From Mallotus nudiflorus (lineage: Eukaryota > Streptophyta > Magnoliopsida > Malpighiales > Euphorbiaceae), in the NCBI GenBank assembly GCA_947683625.1, contig CANTUR010000673.1, forward strand, positions 1-64,000: a stretch of DNA of 64,000 nucleotides. The letters are read 5' to 3'. The notes under the pieces were generated by a model. It was not told where the DNA came from. It saw only the letters and a list, made by a program, of their open reading frames with translations, and did no database searches. The position numbers were made by a program, and so were the translations under genes. The number at the start of each line of letters is the position of its first letter. The first letter of the stretch is position 1. Below, piece by piece: positions 46,475-58,510 of the stretch.

Positions 46475-46484
46475 ATATATAGTT
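46475..46484 (-). promoter_or_regulatory. Candidate TATA box of the DUF247 gene
   Basis: The minus strand reads ACTATATATT about 80 bp upstream of the ATG at 46394. That would place transcription start near 46450 with a leader of about 55 bases. Confidence 0.5.
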
Positions 46485-46489
46485 TCACC

Positions 46490-46895
46490 CCTTAGATTTT
46501 ACATGATGAACTTTTAATACTTTTCAAATTTTATTATTTGCTATAACTCCTTGTATTTTAAATTTACTTTTCTAAATTAATATTTTCAATTTAATTTAAC
46601 TCATACAATATTATAATAGATAAATACATGATTTTAAATGTTTTTAACGCGTGATGTATTAAACTAAGCTTTAAATTAATAAATATAAAGTTAGAAATCA
46701 AAATAAAATACTAAAAATATTCCATTTAATTAAAATATCTACTTCAAATATTATTCTAATTCAGATAATTTTTTCTTTGTATTTATATGAAAATGTGCTT
46801 ATAAAAAAATATTAGTTTCATATATATTATATGAGTAGATTAAGTTTAAAATAAAAATAAGAAATTAATAAAAATAAAAAAGATAAAAGAATTAT
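46490..46895. other. AT-rich 5' flank of the DUF247 gene
   Basis: No ORF or recognised repeat. It probably contains the distal promoter. Confidence 0.4.
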
Positions 46896-46896
46896 T

Positions 46897-48145
46897 GGCC
46901 AATGTCTATTTTCACCCTTAACTTTACCACTTTAACCTATACCACCTTACTACTTTCATTTTAATCTATTACACATTTTAATTTCCATTTTAAACCTCTT
47001 TTAACAGCTGTATTCATAAATCTTAAATACGCTGCATGATGTGGATAACTGTCCACGTGGACAAACAGTTTGACGTTATTTTTCACCATTATGAAAATAA
47101 AATCAAAACTCATTGAGACATTTATTCAGACACATGGTATGCAACTTTATAGAATTCAATACATGGCCCGGTCAATTCAAAATCGAAGGACGCAGTCTAT
47201 GGGAACATCTTCTACACGACTGTATACTCAATGCTTTGCAGTTACATATGTCATATATGCAAGAAAAGCTCTCTCTCTAGGCCATGGATGGAAGCCAAAC
47301 AGATCTCGACAAGTTTACAAGAGAGACTTGATTTTGATTTTGCAGACCAAGTAGATGTCTCTATCTGAATATGTATCCAAAGATTAGTAAATCACTCGAA
47401 ATGGATCGGATTAACTTGGTTCTTTTATCACAATCCTGACAAATTGACTTGCCATTTAAAGCAACATGTACAACATGCCTCTAGATTTTGAAAGCAGTAA
47501 CTCTGTTTCAACTCTAACCTCTCAAATAAGTTTTCCCACAATTGACATCAACAAATTAAAGAAAATCAGAAACAACACAGTAACTCTCATCATTATTAAT
47601 TCATTTGTTTGAATGGAAAAGGAGAAGAATCTGGGCAAATAACTCTAGTGGGATTTGATTCATGCAAATTGAGTGTTTCCTTTTATGGGGTTTTGATTCT
47701 TGAATAGCGTTAGAGATAAATTTCTTATCGTTTGATTCTTGTTCCAGCAGTTTATGTAGTCGTTGAATGTCATTCTTATTTGATTATTTATGCTACTGTC
47801 TCTTCTGCTGTCGTTTTAAAAGAAGAACAGGGAGAGATGGGTGGTGCTGAAAGCGAAAGAAGGACAGGTGACCTGGGACAAAAATAAAAGAAGAGATTGA
47901 CTTTTTCTAAATTGCAATTAAATCCTTCATTATATATATTATTTTGATTTAAGTCCATTATATAGACATGTCACCTTCACTTACTATAAGATGCGTGGCA
48001 AATAAGAAGCTTAATGAAATAAAAATTTTAATTCTAAAGGTGAAATGAATTTAAAATTAAAGTTGAGATGTATAATAGGTTAAATTGAAAATTGAGAGGT
48101 GATATAAATCAAAGTGGTAAAGTTTAACCACTAACAAAGTCCAAG
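46897..48145. mobile_element. Possible MITE/foldback with ~100-bp imperfect inverted ends
   Basis: The left end, with TTAACTTTACCACTTT then CCTATACCACC, and the right end read in reverse complement (TTAAACTTTACCACTTT, then TTATATCACC), are similar for about 100 bp. GTCTATTTTC occurs at both outer edges. The inside includes a palindrome GTCCACGTGGAC (47048-47059) and no domain. An open frame of 94 codons at 47070-47354 is not recognised. Identity of the ends is modest, so this call is tentative. Confidence 0.38.
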
Positions 48146-48227
48146 AAAGATAGAAAATAGACAGATATGTTCTCTCTCTTGCATCTGGCATGAGGCAAGA
48201 AGAATAGCATATCACAAATTTCTCAAG

Positions 48228-49747
48228 CTAGTATGAGCATTCTCTCGTGGAACTGTAGTGGAGCAGGCAACTCATTGACTACAAAAGGTCTCAAAAAACC
48301 TATTCTTCAAAACAAACCTTCTATGGTTTTCCTAATCAAAACCAAATAAAAAGAGGTTCACTTGGAAAAATTGAGGCATCAGTCGGGTTTCAATAAAAGT
48401 GAGTACCAAGATCCTGATGGTAGATCAGGAGGTCTAGCCCTTTGGTAGAGAGAAGGCTAGAATTTATAGATCCTTAAGAAATCCTCAAACTATATAGATG
48501 TTTAGGTTAGGGAAGATAGAGATTAGCATTTCACCGGGGTCTATGGCAGCCCAAAGAAAGAACGTGGGCTAGAAATTTGGAATGAGCTATAATAATTAGA
48601 CATGAAAGAGGTGATTCCATGGCTTTTGGTGGGAGATTTCAATACTTGTGCAAAGGTGGAAGAAAAAATAGAAGGTATCCATCTATCTTACTCCCAATTG
48701 AGAGATTTTAATGACCTAATTTTAGACTACTCCCTTTTAGATCTTGGTTTCAAAAAGGGGAGTTTACTTGGAATAATAACCAATTGGGAGATAAAAACAT
48801 ACAAGCTAGACTAGACAAAGCTTTGGCAAATGTCAATCAGTTAAGCCTTTATGAATATATGATGGTGGAACATGAAATTTTTCTAGGTTTGGATCATCAG
48901 CCATTATTAGTGAAATTGAAACTTGAGAGACAAAGAAGAATGAGGAGATTCATGTTTGAGGCAAAATGGGAAAAGGATTAAGATTGCAAAGAGATTATAT
49001 GAAGTAGCTAGTTAAGAGAAGAAGACGGTTCGAGGTAGGAAAATAGTTTGGAAATTAAATTGAATAATTTGAGGAGGGACCTCTTAAACTGGTATAAGAA
49101 AAAGAAAAAAAATAAAAAAGTATCATCCAGAACCTACAACAAAAATTCAAAGAAGCTGATCAAGGGGATTTTAGTGATAAAAAGAAATCTCAATCCACTT
49201 TAGCTCAAAAAGAGATTGAAGAATAATGGAAGATAGAAGAATTTTTTGGAAACAAAGATAACATATATAGTGGTTGAAGGAAAGGGATCGCAACACTAGA
49301 TTTTTTCTTCTTTCAGTAATTTAAAGACTTAATTTACAAAATGGTTAGTGGACTAGAGAAGAAAAAATGATCATGGACCAAGCTGTGAAATTCTTTGAAA
49401 CTTTATACATGAAAGAACCAGTTGGTTTTTATAACAACACAGATCGCTTGATTCCCTCATTGGTAATTGAAGAAGTTAATAGCCTCCTACTTTGAGAGGT
49501 TAGTATGGAGGAGGTGAAAGAGGCTGTCTTTGGCTTAGGAAAACTAAAGTCCCCGAGGCTTAATGGTTATTCAGGTGTTTTCTATCAGAATAATTGGGAA
49601 ATTATTAAAGAAGAGGTGTTCCAAGCAGTCAAGAGGTTCTTCTCTACCTCTCCGCTTGAATTTCAACCAAAGAACCATAGTCCTTATTCCTAAAAAAAAG
49701 CACCCAGAGAGATTTGAGGAGTTTCGACCAATTAGTTGTTGTAATTT
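48228..49747 (+). pseudogene. LINE-2 copy, part 1: endonuclease and N-terminal RT
   Basis: Starts MSILSWNCSGAGN, the canonical L1 endonuclease start. It continues with WLLVGDFNTCAKVEEKIEG, LLDLGFKKGS, RLDKALANVNQL and the catalytic DHQPLLVKL, then a connecting region and early RT (MEEVKEAVFGLGKLKSPRLN, LIPKKKHPERFEEFRPISCC). Several stops and frameshifts. ORF1 is not seen upstream, so the copy is probably 5'-truncated. At 49747 it is split by the 11.1-kb Gypsy element; the frame continues at 60901 (CCNF, then SYKLISKVMANRLK). Confidence 0.88.
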
Positions 49748-50225
49748 TATCACGACCTAATCTGGGAGTCATGATTGGTGCTAGGGAATTAGAATTTTTT
49801 TGAATCCAAAACTAATAGCAAGCCTTAAAAAATAAAAATGCATGCAATAAATAAATAAATAAAATACACAAGAATTAAAACTTTAATTAATATGAAAATA
49901 AATCTTATATCATATCATAATAAAAATATTCATACAATATTCAAGATACAAAACTCAAGCTGGTACAACACATTACTAACACAATAATACTACTATTGCA
50001 GTTTCTAGAATATAATAAGAGTTCAAATAATAAATTTACATAATCTAGTCGGGGCTGAAGAAGACCAATGAAGAGGTTTACTACTGAGGTCTGAAGAAGG
50101 ATCTCCTAAAAAAAATATTAAGGGAGATCAGACCTCACTAAGTGAATAATTATATTATATATATATGCAATCTAAGTCATATACAATTAAGCATCAGTAC
50201 AATAAATAAATAAATAAATAAATAA

Positions 50226-50228
<3 letters not shown>

Positions 50229-50319
<91 letters not shown>
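50229..50319. repeat. (TA)n microsatellite
   Basis: About 45 TA units, much longer than the corresponding run in the partner LTR (about 58147-58186). Confidence 0.93.
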
Positions 50320-50322
<3 letters not shown>

Positions 50323-51686
50323 TTTATATATATATACATGTAATTTATACAAATGCTGAAATCCACTTTTTATAATAATAACAAATGCATAAAAATATTT
50401 TTGGTTAAAGGATTGGAGCAAAACCCTAAATAATTTGCAACCTCGATCACAAAATCAATAGTTAACTAGCTTATCCAAAACTCCAAGTATTCATTTAACC
50501 AACTCAAGGTAGTAGACTGGCCCCGAGTAAACTAAGTCAATCGAGGATCCGCAATCTTACTACCGGCATGACTGCCCCGAGTACACTAGGTCAACCGAGG
50601 ATCCACAACTATCCTTTTCAATAACCAACATAAACAAATATCATATTCTTAACCTAATTCTACCGTACTGTCACATAACAGTCCTAGCGTAACCTACTAG
50701 GTAGCACGTTCTACTACTATCCTTCAAATCAATCTTATAATTATTAAAATAATGAAAATGCATAATGTAAACGTGATAGCATCCATTTATAGAGAAATAT
50801 ACCAATTATATAAAGAAAATATACCAAATGTATACTGAAAATATACTAAATGTATACCAAATATATGTTGGGTGTATATATCACAAACATACAAAGTATA
50901 TATCAAAAATAAACCAACTATATACTAAAGACATATCAAAATATATTTCACATTTAAGGAAGTAAATCATTCTTAAATACATTATAAAAATTACAAATTC
51001 TCATTATTATGCATTCTACATGCAATACATATATAAAATAATAACTCACAGGATTACGTTCCTCGAGACAGACTCGACGGGTCTAATCCTATAAGCCTTG
51101 GTCTCGGCAAAACTATAGAAAAAATAAATAATAATAACAATATCAGATTAATTTCTAACTTATACTTCTAGGAATTCTAAAGAAAGACTCGATCTAGGAA
51201 TAAAAATTCAAGATCGGCCCGATGTCACATTTTATGAGAATTCTATCGAAAAATCAGTAGAGTCTTCTCTATAAAACGGACATCTCTCTACTGAAAGTAG
51301 AGCCGATCCTGCAAACAAACACACTTCTATAGTCACAAAAGCTCAACACCTCGGGTTAAGACTCCAAACTACACAATTCCTAAACAATTCACAATAAATA
51401 TCAATATTTAATAATAACAATAATAATATACTAAAAATCATCAAAATCCATAAATATCAATAAAATACCAATTATACAATATATTTAAATATGAAAAACA
51501 TTAAAGTCAATTATTTTCAAAATAGTTAATAAAATCTCAAATATTTATAAAATATTAATAAAAATCCATTTTTCAAATATTCAACATAAAATAGTAAAAT
51601 TCACAAATAATTATTCAAATAGGTTACATATATAATAAAAATAGTTAAAAACTTATTTATTCACAAAAATAATATATAAAATTATT

Positions 51687-51846
51687 ATTGTATTTTTGAT
51701 AATTAAAATGAATTTTTATTAATTATGTGTTTTGTAGTGAAATTATGCTAAATTAGTATAGTTAATTTAATTATTAATTTTAGAAGTGAGAAAATAAATT
51801 TTAGTAATTTTGAGTAATTTTTGGAAAATATTTGGTATTACATAAT
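51687..51846. repeat. Inverted block within the 3' LTR
   Basis: This 160-bp segment matches the reverse complement of 59748-59920 in the partner LTR (shared blocks such as AAATGAATTTTTATTAATTA and TTTTAGAAGTGAGAAAAT), while the sequence on both sides is collinear. The partner's 59592-59747 and about 59921-59960 are missing here. Confidence 0.85.
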
Positions 51847-52353
51847 TTTTGGACTTAGGAAGCTAAAGATTCATATAACAACATTACTTAAAGAAATAAT
51901 CATGAATCAAACACAATCAAGCTAAAAAAAAAATAAAAACCCTAATTAGACATAAACTAAATTTGAAGATAACTTACAAACAAAGGGATTTAAGCTTAAA
52001 CCAAACTTCGAAATGACTTCCTCGGACCTCAAGGAGTTCAAAGAACCCAAGAACGCAAGCAAAGGTGGTCAGATTCTCGTCGGAGCTACTGTAGCAATAG
52101 GTGACGATCTATGTTTTCCGACGGCTTCAAGGCTTTTTGGCAGTGGTTGGAGGAAGGGAGAAGGGAGGGGGGACGACGACGAGCTTTAGAGGTGCTGGTG
52201 GTGGTTGACGGCGGCGCTGGGAGCTCTAGATGGTTGCCACTATATATATATATACACATACACATACACATTTATATAATACCATATAACACATGCATAA
52301 TATACATGCACATTATAATAATGATAATAACAACAATAATAATAACAATAACA

Positions 52354-52430
<77 letters not shown>
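52354..52430. repeat. (AAT)n microsatellite
   Basis: About 25 AAT units in the 3' LTR; the partner LTR has a shorter, mixed AAT/AAC tract near 60617-60660. Confidence 0.92.
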
Positions 52431-52432
<2 letters not shown>

Positions 52433-52664
52433 TAATACTATTAATAATAATATTTTATAATGAATAATCATTCTTAAATAATTCCTCAAAATACATTAAA
52501 ACATTTAAATAAAATGAAGTAATATATTATAAAATAAAGTAAACACCCACACTAGAGTTCAATTAAATCACATAAAATAATCATAATATATGAAAATTTA
52601 AAATATTATTAACATTGCATATCTCAAAATAATTTTATATAATTTAAAATATTAGGTCATTACA

Positions 52665-52678
52665 ATCTTCGCCCCTTA
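52665..52678 (-). promoter_or_regulatory. Polypurine tract of the chromodomain Gypsy
   Basis: The minus strand reads AAGGGGCGAAGAT directly before the LTR start TGTAATGACC. Confidence 0.85.
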
Positions 52679-52744
52679 CAAAAAAATTCGTCATCGAATT
52701 TCAAATAAAAGCACAGACAATAAGAATTTATCGAGGAAAAAGGT

Positions 52745-53351
52745 AAGGGTAGGCTAGCTGCATCTTGGATTTAGTCTCTCAAGTGTGCTCCTCCTCATTA
52801 TTTATCCGCCACAACACCTTGATCATCAGAATCTGCTTTGAACGCAACTGATGAACTTGATAGTCCACTATTATGATTGGCTCTTCCTCGTACGTCAGGT
52901 CTTCATTCACTTCCACACTCTCAGGCTGCAACACATGCGAAGGGTCTGAAATATACTTCCTTAGCATCGAGATATGGAACATTGGATGCACTTGGGATAG
53001 ATTCGGAGGCAAAGCCAACCGATATGCAACCATGCCCACTTTCTCCAAAATCTCAAATGGTCTAATATATCTCAGTGCTAATTTCCCTTTCTTGTCAAAC
53101 CTCATCACACCCTTCATCGGAGACACCTTTAGAAACACATATTCTCTAACCTGAAACTCCATATCTCTATGCCTCGAATCCGCATAGCTCTTCTGTCTTT
53201 TAGTTGTGGTCTCTAATTTTCTTCTAATCACAACAACTTTCTCAGTTGCATCTTGAACCATCTCAGGTCCAGTCAACACACTCTCTCTAATCTCATCCCA
53301 ACATAAGGGAGATCTATACTTCATTCCATACAAAGCCTCATAAGGTGCCAT
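52745..53351 (-). pseudogene. Integrase C-terminus and chromodomain
   Basis: A 190-codon open stretch: APYEALYGMKYRSPLCW (end of the integrase core), the GPY/F-like module (FDKKGKLALRYIRPFEIL, VHPMFHISMLRKY), then a chromodomain-like end (YEEEPIIIVDYQVHQLRSK, IKVLWRINNEEE). Chromodomains of this position direct integration to marked chromatin. A stop truncates the last helix at 52779, although matching codons continue slightly beyond. Confidence 0.88.
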
Positions 53352-54240
53352 CCCAATACTACTATGGTAGCTATTATTATATGCAAAATCTAAAAGTGAA
53401 AAATGATCATCCTAGCTACCTCCAAGATCCAATACACACATCCTTAACATATCTTCAAGTGTATGGATCATCCTCTTAGATTGACCATCTGTCTAAGGGT
53501 GAAAAGAAGTACTGAAATCAAGCCTAGTGCCCATTGCTTCCTGCATCTTCTGCCAAAATCGAGAGGTAAACATTGAACCTCTATCAGATACAATGAACAC
53601 AGGTACTCCATGAAGGCACACAATATGCTTAACATACAACTTTGCCAATTTAGCTACATAATACATGGCTTTAACTGGAAATAAATGAGTTAATTTGGTT
53701 AACCTATCCACAATCACCCAGATGGAATCATATCCATCCTTTGAACGAGGTAACCCAACCACAAAATCCATAGCAATTCTCTCTCATTTCCACTTATGAA
53801 TCGAAAGTGGCTGAAGCTTCCTAGAAGGCTTTTGATGTTTAGCTTTCACCTATTGACATGTCAAGCACTTAGAAATATAATTAGTTATATCCTTCTTCAT
53901 TCTATCCCACCAGTATAAATCTCTAATGTTGTGGTACATCATAGTAACACCTGGATGTATGTTGTAAGCTGTAGAATGCGCTTCTTTAATAATCTCCTCT
54001 CTCAAATTATCCACATTAGGCATGCATAATTTACGACTGATCTATAAAACACCTTCATCATCAAGTGTGAAATTAGTGAACTTCCTTGCATGAACATTCT
54101 CCTCAAGTTCTACTAAAATAGGATCTCGACCCTAAGCTACCTTAATCCTATCTCTCAACACTGATCTAGCTCTAAATTGAACTAGTAATCCACCTGATCT
54201 ACTAATCTTCATCATCAAACCTTGATCCACCAACTAATGC
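53340..54240 (-). pseudogene. Gypsy integrase, several stops
   Basis: Zinc-binding HHCC region with HSTAYNIHPG and CLTCQ near 53850-53990, then the core with MDFVVGLPRSKDGYDSIWVIVDRLTKL, IVSDRGSMFTSRFW and, after a TAG at 53493-53495, TDGQSKRMI. Asp and Glu/neighbour positions of the DDE triad region are recognisable. Stops fall at conserved Gln and Trp sites. Confidence 0.88.
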
Positions 54241-54279
54241 AACTCTTGGATTAAAGGTCACCTCTCCATACTAATATGA

Positions 54280-55725
54280 GCAAGACTACCTGAGGACTTC
54301 CTACTTAAGGCATCTACTACCACATTAGCTTTGCCTGGATGATAAAAAAATATCACAATCATAATCCTTCAGGATTTTTAACCATCTCCTCTACCTTAAG
54401 TTCATATCTCTTTATTGGAAAATGTTTTTCAGGCTCTTGTGATATGTGAAAATCTCACAGGTCACCCCGTACAAATAATGTCTCCAAATCTTGAGAGAAA
54501 AGATCACTGCAGCCATCTCTAGGTTATGAGTAGGATAATTTTGTTCATGCTTCTTTAACTACCTTGAAGCATAAGCTATCACCCTACCATTTTGCATGAA
54601 CACACAACTTAGTCTGACTCTGAAGGCATCACAATACACAGTGAACTTGTCTTCTCCATTAAGCAAAGCCAAAATTAGAGTTGTGGTCAACTTCTCCTTC
54701 AATAATTGAAAACAATTATCACAAGCATCTGATCACACAAACTTCAAATTCTTTTAAGTTAGGAGAGTCATAAGAGCTGCAATTCTTGAGAAATCACACA
54801 CAAACCTCATATAATACCTAGTCAAACCCATAAAACTTTGAATCTCTATGACTGATGTCAGTCTGGGCCACTCAGACACTGCTTTAATCTTCAATGGATT
54901 AACCTAAATACCATCTTTAGAAACCACATGTCCAAGGAATGCAACACTCTCTAACTAAAAATCACACTTTGAGAATTTAGCATAAAGTTGATGTTCTCTT
55001 AATGTCTGCAATACTATCCTCAAGTGATATACGTGCTCTTTCATACTCTTTGAATACACCAATATATCATCAATGAAGACTACTATAAATTGATCCACAT
55101 ATGGTTTGAATACCCTATTCATAAGATCCATGAAAGTAGCTGGTGCATTAGTCAACTTGAATGACATCACCATAAACTTATAATGTCCCTATTGAGTATG
55201 GAATGTCATTTTAGGAACATCGACTTCACTAATTTGCAACTGATGATAGCCCGACCTCAAGTCAATCTTGGAAAAGAAATATGCACCCTAAAGTTGATCA
55301 AACAAGTCATCTATCCTTGGGAGAGGATACTTGTTCTTCACTGTTACCTTATTCAGCTCTCTGTAATCAATGAATAGTCTTAGTGTACCATCCTTTTTCT
55401 TCATAAATAGGACTGTTGCATGCTAAGGAGAAACACTAGGTCTAATAAAACCCTTGTCTAACAAATCATGCAACTGCTCTGTCAATTCCTTCAACTCTGT
55501 AGGAGCCATTCTATAAGGCAAAATCAAAATAGGAGTGGTGCCTAGGACCACATCTATACAGAATTCAATCTCTTTATAAGGTAGTAAACCTGACAACTCC
55601 TTAGGGAAAACATTAGGAAACTCACAAGAAATAGGAACATCTATGAGTGATAACTTCTCTATTAAAGTATCCTTGATAAGTGCCAAGTATCCCTGATAGC
55701 CTTTCTTCAGCATCTTCTTAGCCAT
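54280..55725 (-). pseudogene. Gypsy reverse transcriptase and RNase H, several stops
   Basis: RT: PYRMAPTELKELTEQL, LLDKGFIRPSVSP, KKKDGTLRLFIDYRELNKV, FSKIDLRSGYHQL, TNAPATFMDLMNRVF and the active site VVFIDDILVYS, followed by LGHVVSKDGI and MGLTRYYMRF. RNase H follows with TVYCDAFRV (catalytic Asp), VIAYASR, HNLEMAAVIF and ADALSRK-like VVDALSRK. One ancestral frame, broken by about ten stops, mostly at Trp or Gln codons. It would have copied element RNA inside virus-like particles. Confidence 0.9.
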
Positions 55726-55743
55726 GATAGCGGAGATGAGATT

Positions 55744-56140
55744 CTAAGGTACAGAACTCTTATCACCCATAAACTTAAAGTCTTCTTTATTCAGAATTCT
55801 GAAAATCACCTCTTTACTTTGATAATCCATAATGGCATAGTTCCGAGACGACCAATCCATACCAAGGATCACATCGAATTCCATCACATCCAATAACACC
55901 AATTCCACTGGCAATTCTTTACCTCTCATTAACACTGGACAATCGAAAAGAATAATGTCGGTGTCTAATGATTTGCTTAGAGGAGTGGTGATAGACAAAG
56001 GAAAAGCCATCCTCGAAGCTGGCCAACACGACTTCGAAGAAAAAATAAGGGACACGAAAGAATGTGTAACACCTGGATCAATAAAAAATCTAGCATCCAA
56101 GTAATAGACTGGAAGTATAATTGCAACAACGGCATTGGAT
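55744..56140 (-). pseudogene. Gypsy aspartic protease
   Basis: DARFFIDPGVTHSFVS contains the active-site Asp as DPG, a variant that occurs in this lineage, followed by VELVLLDVMEFDVILGMDW, the usual ILGMDWL-type second half. Open for 118 codons to TAA near 55744, then the RT part follows in frame. Confidence 0.85.
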
Positions 56141-57471
56141 GCCTGAGCATCCTGTTGGGTGAAGGTAAAAACCCTGGCTTGACCTCAACCTCCTTACTGA
56201 CTGGTGGAAGCCTGACCAACACCCCCTCTGCTACCTCTGCCATGCCCTTACTGGGCAACAATCTGTGTCGTACTCGGATACTGAGCTAGTGGTAGCTGAT
56301 AAGGTGCTAGAGCTGCATTGGCAATAGACTGTTATGGAAACTACTGTGACTGAAAGCCAGACTATGGGCATGATCTGGCAAAATGCCCTGCCTATCCGTA
56401 TCGGAAATATGTCAGTGGTGCCATATAATAGGGTTCTTGATGGACTCTACCACAAGTGTGACAGGCGCTAACTGCTAATCTTGAACTACCATAACCAAAA
56501 ATCCAACCACTACTACTGCTAGAAGCATTTGACCCAAATCTCACTAGCCTACGATCTCTACCATGACCATGTTTCCTACTACCATAATATCTCTGCTGCT
56601 GGCTCTGACCCTACTATACTGAGCCTCTCTGCTGACTACTAGAACCAATCTAGAAAGTCAAGTATGAAGCACTCTAGAATCCTCCTGACTGTAGGTCTCC
56701 CATCTGATAAAAATCTAGCATATCTCCCTACCTAACCAATCTCAGCTCTATCTCATTGGCCAAATTGATCACAAACTTGAGAGTAAGGTCTACAGTAGGC
56801 ATCCCAATGAATGCAAATCCTAATCTAGTGATATATGTCATGATTGTAAAGTACTTATCTCATATCAAGTCCTCTACATATTGACCTAATATGAGAAACT
56901 CTCTAGTATACTCCTTAACAGATCTGCCTACTCTGGTGATGCTGGTCAGCTAAAGTCTATAGCTCATCCATAGTGGCTCTGGATAAAATCTCCTTATAAA
57001 CCTCTCTCAAAACTGTGCCCAGGTCATCATTGTCATATGCGACTGTGTCACCTTAATTAACTAATCCAGGGCTGGTCCTTCTACAGATAGCTCAACGATC
57101 ATAATCCTCTGGTACTCAGAGTGAGCAGTCCAAGTCCTTATCTAAATAGTGTGTAGAAAATCCAAAGGATCTGACATCCCATCGAATGAAATCCTGTCAA
57201 CTTTGGCATAAAATAATACTGCCTCAGGGTCAGACATACACTATTGATAAACAAGCTACATCTGCGGTGCAACTCAAGGTATAGCAGCTTCCTCATACTC
57301 CTGTGCTATAGTTTCCTCATCCTATAACTCTCACTGTCTACGGTGACTTGCCGCTCCTCGAGGTCTACCTCTACGCCTGGCTGGCGGCTCAGGAGGTAAA
57401 ACCTCATCCTGAAAGGACTCATCATCCTTGGCCTCAACGACTAGTGGAGCGACACACACTCATCTCCTCAT
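56141..57471 (-). pseudogene. Gypsy gag with degraded zinc knuckle
   Basis: Frame from the ATG at 57471 with a TGA four codons in. An Arg/Pro-rich start (PPEPPARRRGRPRG) is followed by a retrotrans_gag region (DPLDFLHTI, MMTWAQF, RFYPEPLW, VGRSVKEYTREFLIL, GFAFIGMPTVDLTLK) and a Gly/Ser/Gln/Arg-rich linker (HGRGSRGG). The CCHC knuckle survives as YFRYG-stop-AGHFARSCP, with two Cys changed. Many stops. Gag would form the particle shell. Confidence 0.82.
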
Positions 57472-57650
57472 TTTGAAAAAATAAAACCCAATGAGATTCA
57501 AACAAAATAGACAACAATAGAAAACCTAACGACTATACGAAATACAAAATTAAAGAAAACTTATCGAAGACGTAATTGAACCTAATTTTCTACAATAGTT
57601 TCAAAGAAAATATACTCTACAAACCTAGGTCCACAACACTAACAACCTAG

Positions 57651-57666
57651 GGCTTTGATACCAACT
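57651..57666 (-). promoter_or_regulatory. Primer binding site of the chromodomain Gypsy
   Basis: The minus strand reads TTGGTATCAAAGCCC, one change from the initiator tRNA-Met complement, a few bases inside the 5' LTR. Confidence 0.88.
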
Positions 57667-58140
57667 TTGTCATTATCCAACCCAGGAGTCATGACCGGCG
57701 CTAAGGAACGAGAATTCTTTTGAATCCGGAATCGCAGCAAGCCTTAAAAAAAAAATGCATGCAATAAATAAATAAATAAATAAATAAAAATACATAAGAA
57801 TTAAAACTTTAATTAATATGAAAAATATATCTTATATCATATCATAATAACAATACTCACACAATATTCAAGATACAAAACTCAAATTGTACAACATATT
57901 ACTAACACAATAATACTACTACTGCAGTTTCTAAAATACAATAAGAGTTCAAATACTAAATTTACATAATCTAACAAGGGCTAAAGAAGACCAGCAAAGA
58001 GGTCTACTACTGAGGTCTGAAGGAGGATCTCCTAAAAAAATATTGAGGGGGATTATACCTCACTGAGTGAATTATTATATTATATATACATGCAATCTAA
58101 GTCATAAACAATTAAGCATTAGTATAAAATATATATGTGT

Positions 58141-58146
<6 letters not shown>

Positions 58147-58186
<40 letters not shown>
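58147..58186. repeat. (TA)n microsatellite
   Basis: About 20 TA units, allelic to the longer run at 50229-50319 in the partner LTR. Confidence 0.9.
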
Positions 58187-58188
<2 letters not shown>

Positions 58189-58359
58189 GCAATTCATACA
58201 GATGCTGAAATCCACTTTTTGTAATAATAACAAATGCATAAAAATATTTTTGGTTGAAGGAACAGAGCGAAACCCTAAATAGTCCGCAACCTCGAACACA
58301 AAATCAATAGCCAACTAGCTTATCCAAAACTCCAAGTATTCATTTAGCCAACTCAAGGT

Positions 58360-58510
58360 AGTAGACTGTCCCTAAGTACACAAGGTCAATTAAGGATCCA
58401 CAATCTCACTACCGGTATGACTGGCCCCAAGTACACTAGGTCAACTAAGGATCCGCAATCTCACTACCGGCATGACTGGCCTCGAGTACACTAGATCAAC
58501 CGAGGATCCA
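58360..58510. repeat. Three-copy 55-bp repeat in the 5' LTR
   Basis: Units share GACTGGCC(C/T)C(A/G)AGTACAC, then AGGTCAA and GAGGATCC/AAGGATCC and CACTACCGGCATGA. The 3' LTR has two, so one unit was gained or lost after insertion, or the LTRs were never identical here. Confidence 0.78.

Larger units (their letters stand above)
49748..52664 (-). repeat. 3' LTR of the chromodomain Gypsy, rearranged
   Basis: 2917 bp, about 310 bp shorter than its partner. It aligns with 57668-60895 except near 51684-51850, where a block is inverted and flanking sequence is missing. Contains TA and AAT microsatellites. Confidence 0.92.

Noticed and set aside
47070..47354. 94-codon plus-strand frame as a gene
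   Set aside because: No recognised domain, weak start context and position inside a possible MITE.
50194..50421. Open frame of Ile-Tyr repeats
   Set aside because: Translation of the TA microsatellite in the Gypsy LTR.
52111..52467. 118-codon open frame ending in poly-Asn
   Set aside because: It runs through the LTR leader island and the AAT microsatellite; the poly-Asn is the repeat itself, and the frame is not kept in the partner LTR.
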